Source: Streptomyces canus (lineage in GTDB: Bacteria; Actinomycetota; Actinomycetes; Streptomycetales; Streptomycetaceae). From it: DNA of 64,000 nucleotides. The translations under genes were made by a program, and so were the position numbers. The DNA lies in assembly GCF_030816965.1 (NCBI RefSeq), contig NZ_JAUSYQ010000002.1, forward strand, positions 1 through 64,000, read 5' to 3'. The number at the start of each line of letters is the position of its first letter. Within the stretch, counting starts at the first letter, position 1. The notes below the pieces were generated by a model. That model was not told the DNA's origin. It worked only from the letters and a program-made list of their open reading frames with translations, and did no database searches. Positions 56,414 to 64,000 of the stretch are shown here, piece by piece.

Positions 56414-57699
56414 CGCTCCCCCTGCCGCGGTTCTGCCGTGTGTCGACGGAAAGCCGACGACCGGCTCTGTTGGGCCTTGAGCAGTGTAGACAGGCGCTCG
56501 GTCGGCGTTTCCCAGCCGAGCGTCTTGCGGGGCCTGCTGTTCAGTTCGGCGGCGACCGCGTTCAGGTGTTCGCGAGTGTGGACGGACAAGTCGGTGCCCT
56601 TGGGAAAGTACTGGCGGAGCAGGCCGTTGGTGTTTTCGTCCGAGCCGCGCTGCCACGGGCTGCCGGGGTCGCAGAAGTAGACCGGGTCGTTGGTGGCCAT
56701 GCTGAAGCCGCGATGAGCGGCCATTTCAGTGCCCTGATCCCAGGTCAGTGACCGTTTCAGGTCAGGTGGCAGAGGGTTTACCGCGGCGATGAGGGCGTCG
56801 CGCACGGCTGCGGAGTTGTAGCCGTCGGGCAGGTGGACCAGGATCAGGTAGCGGGTACTGCGGTCGACCAGGGTGGCGATCGCGGAGTGCTTCTTGCGGC
56901 CGAGGATCAGGTCGCCTTCCCAGTGCCCGGGGACGGCCCGGTCGGCTGCCTCGGGTGGCCGTTGGCTGATCATGACCTTGTTCTTGACTGCCCGGAAGCG
57001 CCGACGATCGGCCAGGCGGCGAGGGAGCCGTCTGACACGTCCGGTGCGTAGAGTTTGGGTCAGTTCGCGGCGGAGTTCTGTGCGGCCTTGGGTGTAAAGG
57101 GCCTGGTAGATGGTCTCGTGACTCACGTGCATGTCCGGCCGATGAGTGAAGCGTCTGCGCAGAGCGTGGCAGATCTGCTCAGGGCTCCAGCGCAGGGTCA
57201 GGTGCGACTGGATGAAGTCGTGCAGTTCCGGGTTCTGGCCGATCTTCCCCGTCTTTGGACGAGGCCGGCGGGCGTCAGCGCGGCGCTGGGCGGTATAGGG
57301 CCGGTAGTGCCAGCGGCCGTCGGCCAGGACGGTGCCGTTGCGGCGGACTTCGCGGCTGATCGTCGATGGGCTGCGGCCCAGCTCGGCAGCGATCGCCCGG
57401 ATGGTGGCCTTCTCCAGTAGCCGGTCGGCTACGTGAACGCGGTCGGCCTCGCGGAGATAGCGCGAGGGATTGCTCGATTCCTCGACGGGTGCCGCGTTGA
57501 GCGGTGGATACGCCTTGATCCGACCCGAGGCACCTCGTCCGTTGCGCCAACGTTCGCCGGTGCGGGTGCTGATGCCGACGGTCCTGGCAGCCTCGGCAAA
57601 GCTCATTCCTTGATCCACAAGTAGGAAGTACGTCTCCCGTTCTTGCACCAACGGCCTGTTGCCCTGGGGCCTTCGCTTCTCACGAAATTCGACGTCCAT
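56410..57699 (-). CDS. IS30-family transposase
   Basis: About 429 residues from ATG 57699. N-terminal HTH (QGMSFAEAARTVGISTRTGE), second HTH (ATIRAIAAELGRSPSTISRE), then the DDE domain: VPGHWEGDLILGRKKHSAIA (Asp), SLTWDQGTEMAAHRGFSMAT (Asp), SPWQRGSDENTNGLLRQYFP (Glu). All catalytic residues are present. The last 20 residues (QQSRSSAFRRHTAEPRQGER) extend beyond the usual end and reach the DUF6188 start. ATG 57726 would lie in the terminal repeat, so 57699 is preferred. Confidence 0.88.
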   Translation of the reverse strand: MDVEFREKRRPQGNRPLVQERETYFLLVDQGMSFAEAARTVGISTRTGERWRNGRGASGRIKAYPPLNAAPVEESSNPSRYLREADRVHVADRLLEKATIRAIAAELGRSPSTISREVRRNGTVLADGRWHYRPYTAQRRADARRPRPKTGKIGQNPELHDFIQSHLTLRWSPEQICHALRRRFTHRPDMHVSHETIYQALYTQGRTELRRELTQTLRTGRVRRLPRRLADRRRFRAVKNKVMISQRPPEAADRAVPGHWEGDLILGRKKHSAIATLVDRSTRYLILVHLPDGYNSAAVRDALIAAVNPLPPDLKRSLTWDQGTEMAAHRGFSMATNDPVYFCDPGSPWQRGSDENTNGLLRQYFPKGTDLSVHTREHLNAVAAELNSRPRKTLGWETPTERLSTLLKAQQSRSSAFRRHTAEPRQGER

Positions 57700-57959
57700 C
57701 GCCACCTCTGAGCCGAGGTGTTGCAACGATCGCTAGAACCCAGATGGTCGCCCCGACCATGGCGGCTCGGTTAAGCCTTCGGGGCCGGTTGAGCCCTGGA
57801 GGCTTCGTCGTCGCGGCGCCGCGGCGGGCCCGCAGGCCGGAAAGCCGGTCAAGAGCACCGAGAACCTCGGAGGGCTGACCCACGCGTCGCGGCGCGGGCC
57901 AGCCCTCCCGGGTCAGTTTCCCGCTGGGGCGATCTTCCCGTTGCACGCGTATGAAGGCA

Positions 57960-58011
57960 GGCCTCTCGGTAGCTCGGGGATGCGAACCTGACCGAGCAAC
58001 GCCGGGAGGCC
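57960..58011. repeat. IS-end hairpin relic, copy 2
   Basis: GGCCTCTCGG (57960-57969) pairs with CCGGGAGGCC (58002-58011) with one mismatch; GCTCGG/CCGAGC pairs inside. Same design as 12976-13026, with TGGTGTCG following. The rest of 57,730-58,314 holds no gene; a short frame at 58,268 ([20 protein letters not shown]) is the end of something unidentified. Confidence 0.4.
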
Positions 58012-58314
58012 CTGGTGTCGTCAACTCCACGGCGTTGCCCGAGCACGTCCCGGTGCCCACCGGTCTGCAGCGTCATCATGGCCGACCGCAGCCGAGATGC
58101 AGAAGAACACCATGCGGCTGGCCTGGTATCCGATCGGACCGCCCAGCGGGTCACCCGACCGCCACTCGAGCACTGCACTCGTCCCCTCGCGCCGCACCGC
58201 CAACTGAACCACCAGGCCAGCACACCTCGAAGTCAATCGTGGGCGAGGCCGTTGACGCCAAGCTCAGGTGCCGCTGTCGCCGGAAGAGGTGGAGCGGGTG
58301 GGCAAGTTCCTCAA

Positions 58315-58346
58315 GGGGGCCGGGCTGCTCCAGCAGCCCGGCCCCC
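58315..58346. terminator. Strong bidirectional terminator
   Basis: GGGGGCCGGGCTGCT (58315-58329) and AGCAGCCCGGCCCCC (58332-58346) form a perfect 15-bp stem with a 2-base loop, followed by a pyrimidine run. It lies 43 bp past the stop of the secreted-protein gene at 58389 and would end that transcript. Confidence 0.75.
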
Positions 58347-58388
58347 TTCCCCCGGTTTCCCCCGTTCCCCCGTTGTTCTCCTACGGGT

Positions 58389-58856
58389 CTAGCTCATGGA
58401 GTCCGAGGCGCAGCGGGACCCGCTGTCCCACGGGTACTTCTTGCCCAGGCAGACGTACACATGGACCGTCCCGCTGCCCGCCCCGTTGGACTCCCAGGAA
58501 ATGGGCTCCCCACCGGAGGTGGAGGTGTCGTCCACTGCGAGTGGGCCGTAGCGGCCGTTCGCGTCCACGACATACGCGCGGGCCGCGGCACCGTCGGCCT
58601 GGTGGTCCTGTACGTAGTTGTAGTAGCCATCGTCGAAGTAGGCGTGTCCGCTGCCGGGCTTGCACACGGTCGCCCGCACGGTGCCGCCGGACATCCCCTG
58701 GGAGTTGGCCACGGTTGCGCGCACCGTCTCGCAGCGGACGGCGGCGTGGGCCTGGGCCGGCAGCGCGACGCCGAGGGCGAACAGAGCCGTGGTCACTCCG
58801 GTCAGCGAGGCCGTGGCCCGCCAGGTGCCTCTTGCCATCGTTCGAGTCCTTTTCAT
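58389..58856 (-). CDS. Small secreted protein
   Basis: 155 residues (149 if ATG 58838 is used, which has AAAAGGA 10 bases upstream). Signal peptide [20 protein letters not shown], cleavage near AHA-AV. Mature part: [89 protein letters not shown]: a beta-rich domain with four Cys. No family recognised. Followed by a strong terminator; probably co-expressed with the secreted gene 53 bp upstream. Confidence 0.7.
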   Translation of the reverse strand: MKRTRTMARGTWRATASLTGVTTALFALGVALPAQAHAAVRCETVRATVANSQGMSGGTVRATVCKPGSGHAYFDDGYYNYVQDHQADGAAARAYVVDANGRYGPLAVDDTSTSGGEPISWESNGAGSGTVHVYVCLGKKYPWDSGSRCASDSMS

Positions 58857-58909
58857 CGGTTTTCCTGGTGGTCGGTGGCAGTGCTGGTGTGGGGGTCGGT
58901 GCCAGTGGG

Positions 58910-59305
58910 TCAGGCGGCCCAGCTGCCGGTGGACTTCGCGTCCGAGCGGAACTCGAAGGCGAACAGGGCGCCGTCCCGCACGTTCCTCGCGATGACGTTC
59001 CACTCCCCGGCGCGGGCGAGGGTGTAGTTCGCCTGGCACTCCAGGCGGCCGTTGGTCTCGAAGCAGACCTTCACGTAGCGGTTCGTGTTGGGCTTGATGT
59101 TGATGTCGGCGCACGCGCTTGAGGTGCTGAACACATCGCCCGCCGGGAGCCAGTACGTTCCGGCCGGCTTGAGGTAGCTGTTCGCGCTGCCGTAGCAGGA
59201 AGCCGGCGCGATGTCGTGTGCCTGGGCCGCCGGAGCGAGGCCGAGGGCGCCGCCCGCGAGTACGGCCGATATCGCGGTCGCGGCGATGCGCTGACGCATG
59301 GGCAT
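58910..59305 (-). CDS. Small secreted protein
   Basis: 131 residues. Signal peptide [20 protein letters not shown] with cleavage after AQA. Mature part begins [20 protein letters not shown] and has Cys in [18 protein letters not shown] and LECQANYTL, then strands [20 protein letters not shown]. Four Cys allow two disulfides. Family not recognised. GGGAGA before the ATG. Divergent from the XRE/lectin-like gene with 220 bp between, which suggests regulation by it. Confidence 0.7.
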   Translation of the reverse strand: MPMRQRIAATAISAVLAGGALGLAPAAQAHDIAPASCYGSANSYLKPAGTYWLPAGDVFSTSSACADINIKPNTNRYVKVCFETNGRLECQANYTLARAGEWNVIARNVRDGALFAFEFRSDAKSTGSWAA

Positions 59306-59525
59306 GAGGTATCTCCCTGGGATCGACGAGTCGGGTGGGTGGGTGGGTGCTCCGGCCGGTGCAGCACCGAGCCTGCTGGGGTGGGCCGGACAGGGACAAG
59401 AGCCGTCGCTGTCCCGGACAGCCCACTGACTGTCCGGCCTGGTCAGCGCCTTGTCCGGATCTTGTCCGGATCATGAGGACCGTGGCGGGAAACGGGATTG
59501 TGCGGCCGTTCGAGGAGGTCCGACG

Positions 59526-60458
59526 ATGTGCGACATGGAGATCAGGGGGGACGCGGGCCCCCAACAGGCGTGTGATACTGCCGAGTTCATCGCCGCCATG
59601 CGGGAACTCAAGGAACGGGCGGGGCTGACGTACCGCCAGTTGGAGGAGCGTGCCGCCGAGCACGGCGAGGTGTTGCCGCGCAGCACCCTGGCCGATGTGC
59701 TGCGCGGCCGGACCCTGCCGCGTCCGGAACTGCTGGCCGCCTTCGTACAAGCCTGCGGGGACGGCGAGCGGGCGGCGCAGTGGCTGGCGGCCCGGGACGG
59801 CCTCGCCCGAGGGGAGGTCACCGGAGAGAGAGGCGCGGATCCGAGGCGGGGCGTCCGCCTCGGTGCGCGGGTGTTCGGGGTTCCCGTCCTGCCGGCGTCG
59901 GTGGTCCTGGTGGCGCTCCTGGCCGCCGCCGTCTGGGCTCTGGTCCCCTCCAGGGACGACGGCGGCTCGAAGGGCGCCGGGGGCGGGGGCCTCGCCGCGG
60001 CCGACGCGCGGTCCCTACTCAAGGGCCGTGTGCAGATCCGTCCGGCCCTGGCGAACGGCCTTTGTCTGACGGACGGTTACAGCAGCCGGTACAAGTCACT
60101 GGTCGCGGTGCAGCGGCCGTGCGACGAGGTCGCGCCCCAGGAGACGACGCTGGTTCCGCTCGGCGGGAACACCTTCCGGATCCGCTGGTACCACCCCGAC
60201 CACGGCCCCGGCTGTCTGAAGGACCTGGCCGGGGGGCCGGGTTCCGGGCTGCTGGAGCCGTGGGACGACTGTAGGAAGACGACCCCGTTCCAGATCGCGC
60301 CGGCCGGGCCGGACGGAAGCCGACGGTACTCGCTGCGTATCGACGGCCGAGGCTGCGTGGCCATCAGTGACGCGGACACCTCCGAGGGAGCCGAGGCCGT
60401 GGTGGAGCCGTGCCGGCCGAAGGACAGCCAGGTCTTCGTCATCCGGTCGGCGCCGTGA
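59526..60458 (+). CDS. Membrane-anchored XRE regulator with ricin-like lectin tail
   Basis: 310 residues. N-terminal HTH of XRE type (FIAAMRELKERAGLTYRQLE; RSTLADVLRGRTLPRPELLA; FVQACGDGERAAQWLAARDG). One membrane helix (FGVPVLPASVVLVALLAAAV) follows a short linker, then a Gly-rich spacer and an extracytoplasmic domain with NGLCLTDGYSSRYKSLVAVQ, RWYHPDHGPGCLKDLAGGPG and RRYSLRIDGRGCVAISDAD, resembling a ricin-type beta-trefoil. Such one-component membrane regulators could link binding of an outside sugar or wall ligand to gene control. GGAGG 7 bases before ATG 59526. Next to two secreted-protein genes. Confidence 0.75.
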   Translation: MCDMEIRGDAGPQQACDTAEFIAAMRELKERAGLTYRQLEERAAEHGEVLPRSTLADVLRGRTLPRPELLAAFVQACGDGERAAQWLAARDGLARGEVTGERGADPRRGVRLGARVFGVPVLPASVVLVALLAAAVWALVPSRDDGGSKGAGGGGLAAADARSLLKGRVQIRPALANGLCLTDGYSSRYKSLVAVQRPCDEVAPQETTLVPLGGNTFRIRWYHPDHGPGCLKDLAGGPGSGLLEPWDDCRKTTPFQIAPAGPDGSRRYSLRIDGRGCVAISDADTSEGAEAVVEPCRPKDSQVFVIRSAP

Positions 60459-60789
60459 GCTTGAGAGTTGACCTCGCCGTTCGAACACGACCCTCTGCCG
60501 TGCAGGCTGGGCGTTTTTACCCGACCGACCGCGCCCGCGACCTCCAGGCCGAGTGCCCCGGCTACACCGCCGGAAGTGGCCCTCGACGCCAGCGCCCATC
60601 CCCGGCCCCGGCTCTGCCGCGCCGCAGATCCCGGCCGCGGCGCCGGTCGCGCCGAACAGCAGGGACACACAGGACCTGGCGATCCTGCCCGAGTGGGCTC
60701 AGCAACTCATCAAGGACGCCCAGTAGTCCGCCCAGACCCACGAGTCGGATACGGACGTGGTGCGTCTCCGTGCAGCGCGGGCAGCGTCC
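60459..60789. other. Region with short plus-strand gene relic
   Basis: On the plus strand 60,600-60,725 ends with APVAPNSRDTQDLAILPEWA, QQLIKDAQ and a stop, a coding-like tail known from small Streptomyces phage-type proteins, without an intact start. The C-terminal part of the minus-strand gene below may also reach here. Confidence 0.3.
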
Positions 60790-61273
60790 GTTCACGTCAC
60801 GGTCCTTCCCTCGATCGCGACCGTGCCAGGGGCGCCGGTCGTCTGGTGCCGTCGGGCAGGCGATCACCGGCAACGCCGCCGCGTGGTCGCCCGCGGCGAA
60901 CGTGATCGCGGCGGGGCGCTGCCCCCAGAAGGGGCAGACGTCGATGAGGTGCTCGCCGTACTCGCTGTTGATGCGCAGCCACACCTCCGTGCTGGTGATG
61001 CTGGCGCGGTACTCAGTCACCTCCCACGGTTGGGTGGTGAACCCGCAGGTGTCGGCGCGGGCGATCACGGTGTCAGGGGCGTCGGCCGTGGACATGTGCA
61101 ACGCGGTGCCGTCGTACACGAGCCGGATCCCGTCCCACTCAAGGTCTCCTCGCCGGGGGCCTGGCGCAGGAATGCGTGCACGTCCCGGATCAGCTGAGCC
61201 ACGGCTTCGTCCTCTCCCTGAAGGCCACGTCGATCCGAGGGAAGTCAGGACCTCGATCGCCGGATGTACTCAT
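60790..61273 (-). pseudogene. Unknown gene with two frameshifts
   Basis: Starting at ATG 61273 (overlapping the previous stop, ATGA), three frames give one continuous protein: STSGDRGPDFPRIDVAFRE; then EAVAQLIRDVHAFLRQAPGE; then LEWDGIRLVYDGTALHMSTA, WEVTEYRASITSTEVWLRIN, EYGEHLIDVCPFWGQRPAAI, TFAAGDHAAALPVIACP. The C-terminus is not defined. Looks like a small mixed alpha/beta protein of unknown function, operonic with the gene upstream. Confidence 0.5.
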
Positions 61274-61675
61274 GAGGGTCCCAGCCCGAACCGCCAGTAC
61301 TTGGTGAGGCGCTCCCGCGTCAGCTCGGCGTCGGTCTCTTCGTTCCACACCGCTTCGAGCCACATCGGGACGGTGTCCAGTCGCTCGCAGAACCACGATG
61401 CTCGCGGGCTGATGGGTCAGGTAGCAGTGGCTCTCGTCCGCGAACTTCCCGCCTGGCCCGTACTTCCCGTACAGCTGCGCGAGGCGTTTACGGCTGGCTT
61501 CCGCGAAGGCCTCCAACTGCCGTGCGTGGCCCTCCTGCTGCTCGGCGCTGACGGATTTGAGGACGACTGCGAGGATCTCTTCTGACAGGTCGAGGTCGAA
61601 GCCCGTGTAGCCCGTCAGGGACACGAAGATCCGCTCGGCTGCCTCGAGTGCTTGTTGCACCTGCTCCTCCCCCAC
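61270..61675 (-). pseudogene. Unknown gene with one frameshift
   Basis: From ATG 61675: GEEQVQQALEAAERIFVSLT, GYTGFDLDLSEEILAVVLKS, EGHARQLEAFAEASRKRLAQ, LYGKYGPGGKFADESHCYLT, HQPASIV, then after one base shift near 61,395 WFCERLDTVPMWLEAVWNEE, TDAELTRERLTKYWRFGLGP, S. Repaired it would be about 135 residues, mainly helical. Function unknown; translationally coupled to the next gene. Confidence 0.5.
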
Positions 61676-61865
61676 CTGGTCGACCGGGGTGGGCAGGGAG
61701 TTCGGTTCCGGCCTTGATGCGGCCGGCTGACTGTGAATGACTTCTCTGGCCCCATCGGAACGAATCCTGTGGCGCCTGCGGCCTGATTGGGAGGCAAGTG
61801 TTCGTCAGAAGTGGCCCCAGGGGCGGTCTCGCGGTGGGAGCATCGATGTGCTTCCGATAGGCAGG

Positions 61866-62885
61866 GGGCGGGATGGACGGCCGAGATCCAAGGTCGGGCT
61901 TTTCGCGGCGATCCGCCGGGATTCGCGTACGGAGAAGTTGTCGATCCATGAACTCTCCCGCCGCTACGGGGTCCACCGGCGGTTGATCCGTGAGGCTCTG
62001 ACATCGCCGCGGCCCACTCCGCGCAAGCCGATGCCGCTCCGCGCATCGGTCCTGGACCCCTACCAGCATCTGGTCGACGCGATCCTGCGTGCCGACCTGG
62101 ACGCTCCGCAAGCAGCGCCATACCGCCAAGCGGGTCTTCGACAGGCTTGTGGACGAGTACAGCATGGACGGCGTCTCCTACGGTCGGGTCCAGGACTACA
62201 TCAGGCGGCGCAAGCCCGAGATCTGGGTCGAGGAGGGCCGCGGACCGACGAGTGTGTTCATCCCGCAGGCCCATCGGCCCGGCGAAGAGGCCGAGGTCGA
62301 CTTCGGCGACGTCTACATCACCCTGAACGGCGGCCGCACCCTGTGCTATCTGTTCGTCTTCCGGCTCTCCTTCTCCGGAAAGGCCATCCACCGCGTCTTC
62401 GTCTCGCAAGCTCAGGAAGCCTCCTTCGAGGGCCACCTCCACGCTTTCCAGGTGCTGGGAGGGTTGCCGCGTGGAAATGGTCCGCTACGACAACCTCAGC
62501 TCTGCGGTTGCTCAGGGCCTCGGCTTCACCCGGGCGCCCGCGTGGAGACCGAGCGATGGACCGCGTTCCGCTCCTGGGCTGGCCTGGAGGTCTTCTACTG
62601 GCGGCCCGGCATCGACGGCGCCCACGAGAAGGGTGGCGTCGAGGGCGAGGTCGGACGATTCCGCCGCAACCACCTGGTCCCCGTCCCCGAAGTCGCCACC
62701 CTGGCCGAGCTCAACGCCCGGATCGACACATGGGACCAGCAGGACGACCAGCGCCGGATCGGCGAGCGCCCGCGCACCGTCGGCGAGTACTTCGCCATCG
62801 AGAAGCCCCTGCTGCAGCCGTTGCCCGAGGACCACTTCGAGACCGGGCGGCTGCTGACCCCACGGGTGGACCGCTATGCACTCAT
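61866..62885 (+). pseudogene. IS21-family transposase IstA, frameshifted and truncated
   Basis: Three frames in series: GLFAAIRRDSRTEKLSIHEL with HTH SRRYGVHRRLIREALTSP; KQRHTAKRVFDRLVDEYSMD, AEVDFGDVYITLNGGRTLCY (first Asp); MVRYDNLSSAVAQ (second Asp), then GAHEKGGVEGEVGRFRRNHL (Glu). Shifts fall near 62,105, 62,465 and 62,530. The C-terminal quarter after TPRVDRYAL and the helper gene istB are missing. Dead element. Confidence 0.8.
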
Positions 62886-62939
62886 GTTGACTGAACTATG
62901 GGGACTATTTTCGCAGTTCAGAAGACATCTCAGGGCTCG

Positions 62940-63166
62940 TTGGTCTCCGGTCGTTGCCCGTGACGACAGACGAGGTGTCGCAGCGGGATCTCGCGTCCCT
63001 GGCGATTCCGGCCGTCGGCTCGCCCACAGGAACCGGAACACCGCAGCAGGTCCATCCCATGTGAGCGAACCGTTGCCGCGCTGCGGCCGGCCGCCTGCAA
63101 ATCACGGAAGTACGCGCCCACCGACTCGACCGGAACCCCGTCGCGGTCAAGCAGGCGATACGGCAC
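62940..63166 (-). pseudogene. Tyrosine recombinase N-terminal relic
   Basis: PYRLLDRDGVPVESVGAYFR, DLQAAGRSAATVRSHGMDLL, R: the SAM-like N-terminal domain of Streptomyces transposon-type recombinases, similar in layout to the TnpA-like protein at 9.7-10.9 kb. After 63,040 the frame is lost. No catalytic domain. Confidence 0.6.
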
Positions 63167-63183
63167 CCACGGATCGCCGGTCG

Positions 63184-63455
63184 ATGCGAACCATCGCCAG
63201 CACCATCTGCGTGTCCGGCTGGACCGGCACCGTCCGGCCCCTCACCTCCTGCACCAACCCCCTCAAGGCACAGGGCATCATCGACTACGGGTACACCGAC
63301 ACCACCACGTCGGACTACGAGGAGGACCACCTCGTACCGCTGGAACTCGGCGGCGCGCCCCGCGGCCCGAGCAATCTGTGGCCCGAGCAATCTGTGGCCC
63401 GAACCGCACTACGGCACCAAGACCGCCTCCACCAAGGACGGCACCGAGACCGAAC
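63184..63455 (+). pseudogene. Secreted HNH-nuclease-like gene, second partial copy
   Basis: RTIASTICVSGWTGTVRPLT, SCTNPLKAQGIIDYGYTDTT, TSDYEEDHLVPLELGGAPRG, PSNLWPEQ: the core also found at 41.2-41.6 kb, here in one frame with the EDHLVPLELGG...NLWPE motif intact. The N-terminal signal peptide is missing. At 63364-63395 the 16-bp unit GGCCCGAGCAATCTGT is tandemly duplicated, which throws the following HYGTK-type sequence out of frame. Ends at a junction with an IS701 relic. Confidence 0.7.
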
Positions 63456-63650
63456 TCGGCCCGCCCCAGCAGGTGCTGCATGCCGTCCGGGGTGGACTCC
63501 CCGGCCCACTCGGCGATGGTCCAGCAGTTCTTGCGTGGCAGGTCCGACAGCAGTCCGAGCATCAACTGCCGTGCCCGGCGCCGGGTTCTACCCGCGCGAA
63601 CCGTCCTGCGATCCGGCTCATCAGGCCGTCGAACCCCTCCTGCCAGCGGG
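63455..63650 (-). pseudogene. IS701-family transposase N-terminal relic
   Basis: EGFDGLMSRIAGRFARVEP, then after a shift LMLGLLSDLPRKNCWTIAEW, AGESTPDGMQHLLGRAEFG. LLSDLPRKN.W..AE.AG...PDGMQHLL is diagnostic for IS701 transposases. Catalytic part absent. Confidence 0.75.
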
Positions 63651-63787
63651 CAGGGTCTACGCTGTGACCTGCGGCCACCGCATAATCTTCAGTCTTCACA
63701 CACCGATGATCAACGGTGGCCGCACCCGTCTCCACAGCGCTTCAGGGTCGCGCAGCGTCCGCCTGCCGTCCTGTGTCAGGAGGACAT

Positions 63788-64000
63788 GTGCAACGTGGCG
63801 AAGTCTGGTGGGTCGAGTTCGACGAGCGGCGGCCGGTCGTACTGCTGTCGGGAGACGACGCATCCGGGATCCGGGTGATGCAGGTCGTCGCTCCGGCGGG
63901 CGTCGACATCAGCGGTCTGGGCGTCGAAGTGGCAGTAGGCGCCATGGAAGGACTGCCCTTTGAAGGCGTTCTGCGGTTCGCGATCCCGCGTCCAGGCTTT
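63788..64000 (+). CDS. MazF/PemK-like endoribonuclease toxin, partial
   Basis: 71 codons visible to the window edge. VQRGEVWWVEFDERRPVVLL is the conserved first strand pair of PemK/MazF toxins (RGEVWWV...RPVV.LS), followed by MQVVAPAGVDISGLGVEVAV and EGLPFEGVLRFAIPRPGF. GTG 63788 lies 4 bases after AGGAGG. Such proteins cleave mRNA at short sequences and are held by an antitoxin, usually encoded directly upstream; none is seen upstream here, where only relics lie. The remainder and any partner lie beyond the window. Confidence 0.75.
   Translation, partial: MQRGEVWWVEFDERRPVVLLSGDDASGIRVMQVVAPAGVDISGLGVEVAVGAMEGLPFEGVLRFAIPRPGF

Larger units (their letters stand above)
55969..57729. mobile_element. 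IS30-family element, ends tentative
   Basis: TCGTTGCAACA (55969-55979) and its complement TGTTGCAACGA (57719-57729) enclose an IS30-type transposase gene and a DUF6188 gene. The 11-bp repeat is short and could be coincidental; no target duplication was recognised. If correct, the element is 1,761 bp and carries a passenger gene. Confidence 0.45.

Overview
The window is high-GC actinobacterial DNA and most likely a Streptomyces (or close relative) chromosome or linear-plasmid arm, starting at or very near a telomere. The first 153 bases are a string of hairpin-forming palindromes, and the first gene is a terminal helicase of the type found next to Streptomyces telomeres. Other genus-typical signs are a LAXTG wall protein with a sortase relic, DUF2690 and DUF6188 proteins, an XRE regulator with a lectin-like tail, and many IS families known from Streptomyces. 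Genes use GTG starts freely and many have clear GGAGG-type ribosome sites.

Layout. 0-6 kb: telomere, helicase, IS5 relics and a frameshifted gene. 5.6-11 kb: lipoprotein, barstar-type immunity protein, and a coupled pair of tyrosine recombinases resembling Tn554 TnpA/TnpB. 11.5-19 kb: serine hydrolase, DUF2283 protein, LAXTG surface protein with a decapitated sortase beside it, pentapeptide-repeat membrane protein, a complete IS1380 element and a SnoaL-like gene whose stop codon lies in the IS end. 19.4-26.2 kb: a 2,087-residue secreted RHS protein with a hydrophobic C-terminal tip, followed by a small membrane protein that is a candidate immunity partner. 27-37 kb: MFS exporter, then the complete potassium-uptake locus kdpF-A-B-C with kdpE-kdpD, plus an upstream 27-codon membrane micro-ORF. 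38-43 kb: quinone-oxidoreductase-like gene divergent from a GlxA-type AraC regulator, relics, and a class IV aminotransferase. 43-48 kb: a frameshifted IS with perfect terminal repeats, then a graveyard of transposase and LCP fragments around one secreted peptidoglycan-binding protein. 48-51 kb: a NarL-type two-component system and a secreted DUF2690 protein. 51-58 kb: a complete ISL3 element with an 8-bp target duplication and a passenger gene, an alcohol dehydrogenase/TetR pair, and an IS30-like element adjoining a DUF6188 gene. 58-60.5 kb: two small secreted proteins and a membrane-anchored XRE/lectin-like regulator. 60.5-64 kb: frameshifted genes, IS21, recombinase, nuclease and IS701 relics, and the start of a MazF-like toxin gene.

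The best candidates for something undescribed are a conserved three-copy upstream element (about 46.44, 49.98 and 50.36 kb) shared by two secreted-protein genes and the upstream side of the sensor kinase, the RHS tip plus membrane neighbour, and two IS elements that seem to carry passenger genes. Many genes carry single-base frameshifts, one of them in a homopolymer of kdpD, so either the region is decaying or the assembly has residual indel errors. This bears on every pseudogene call. No tRNA, rRNA, CRISPR array or biosynthetic cluster was seen.
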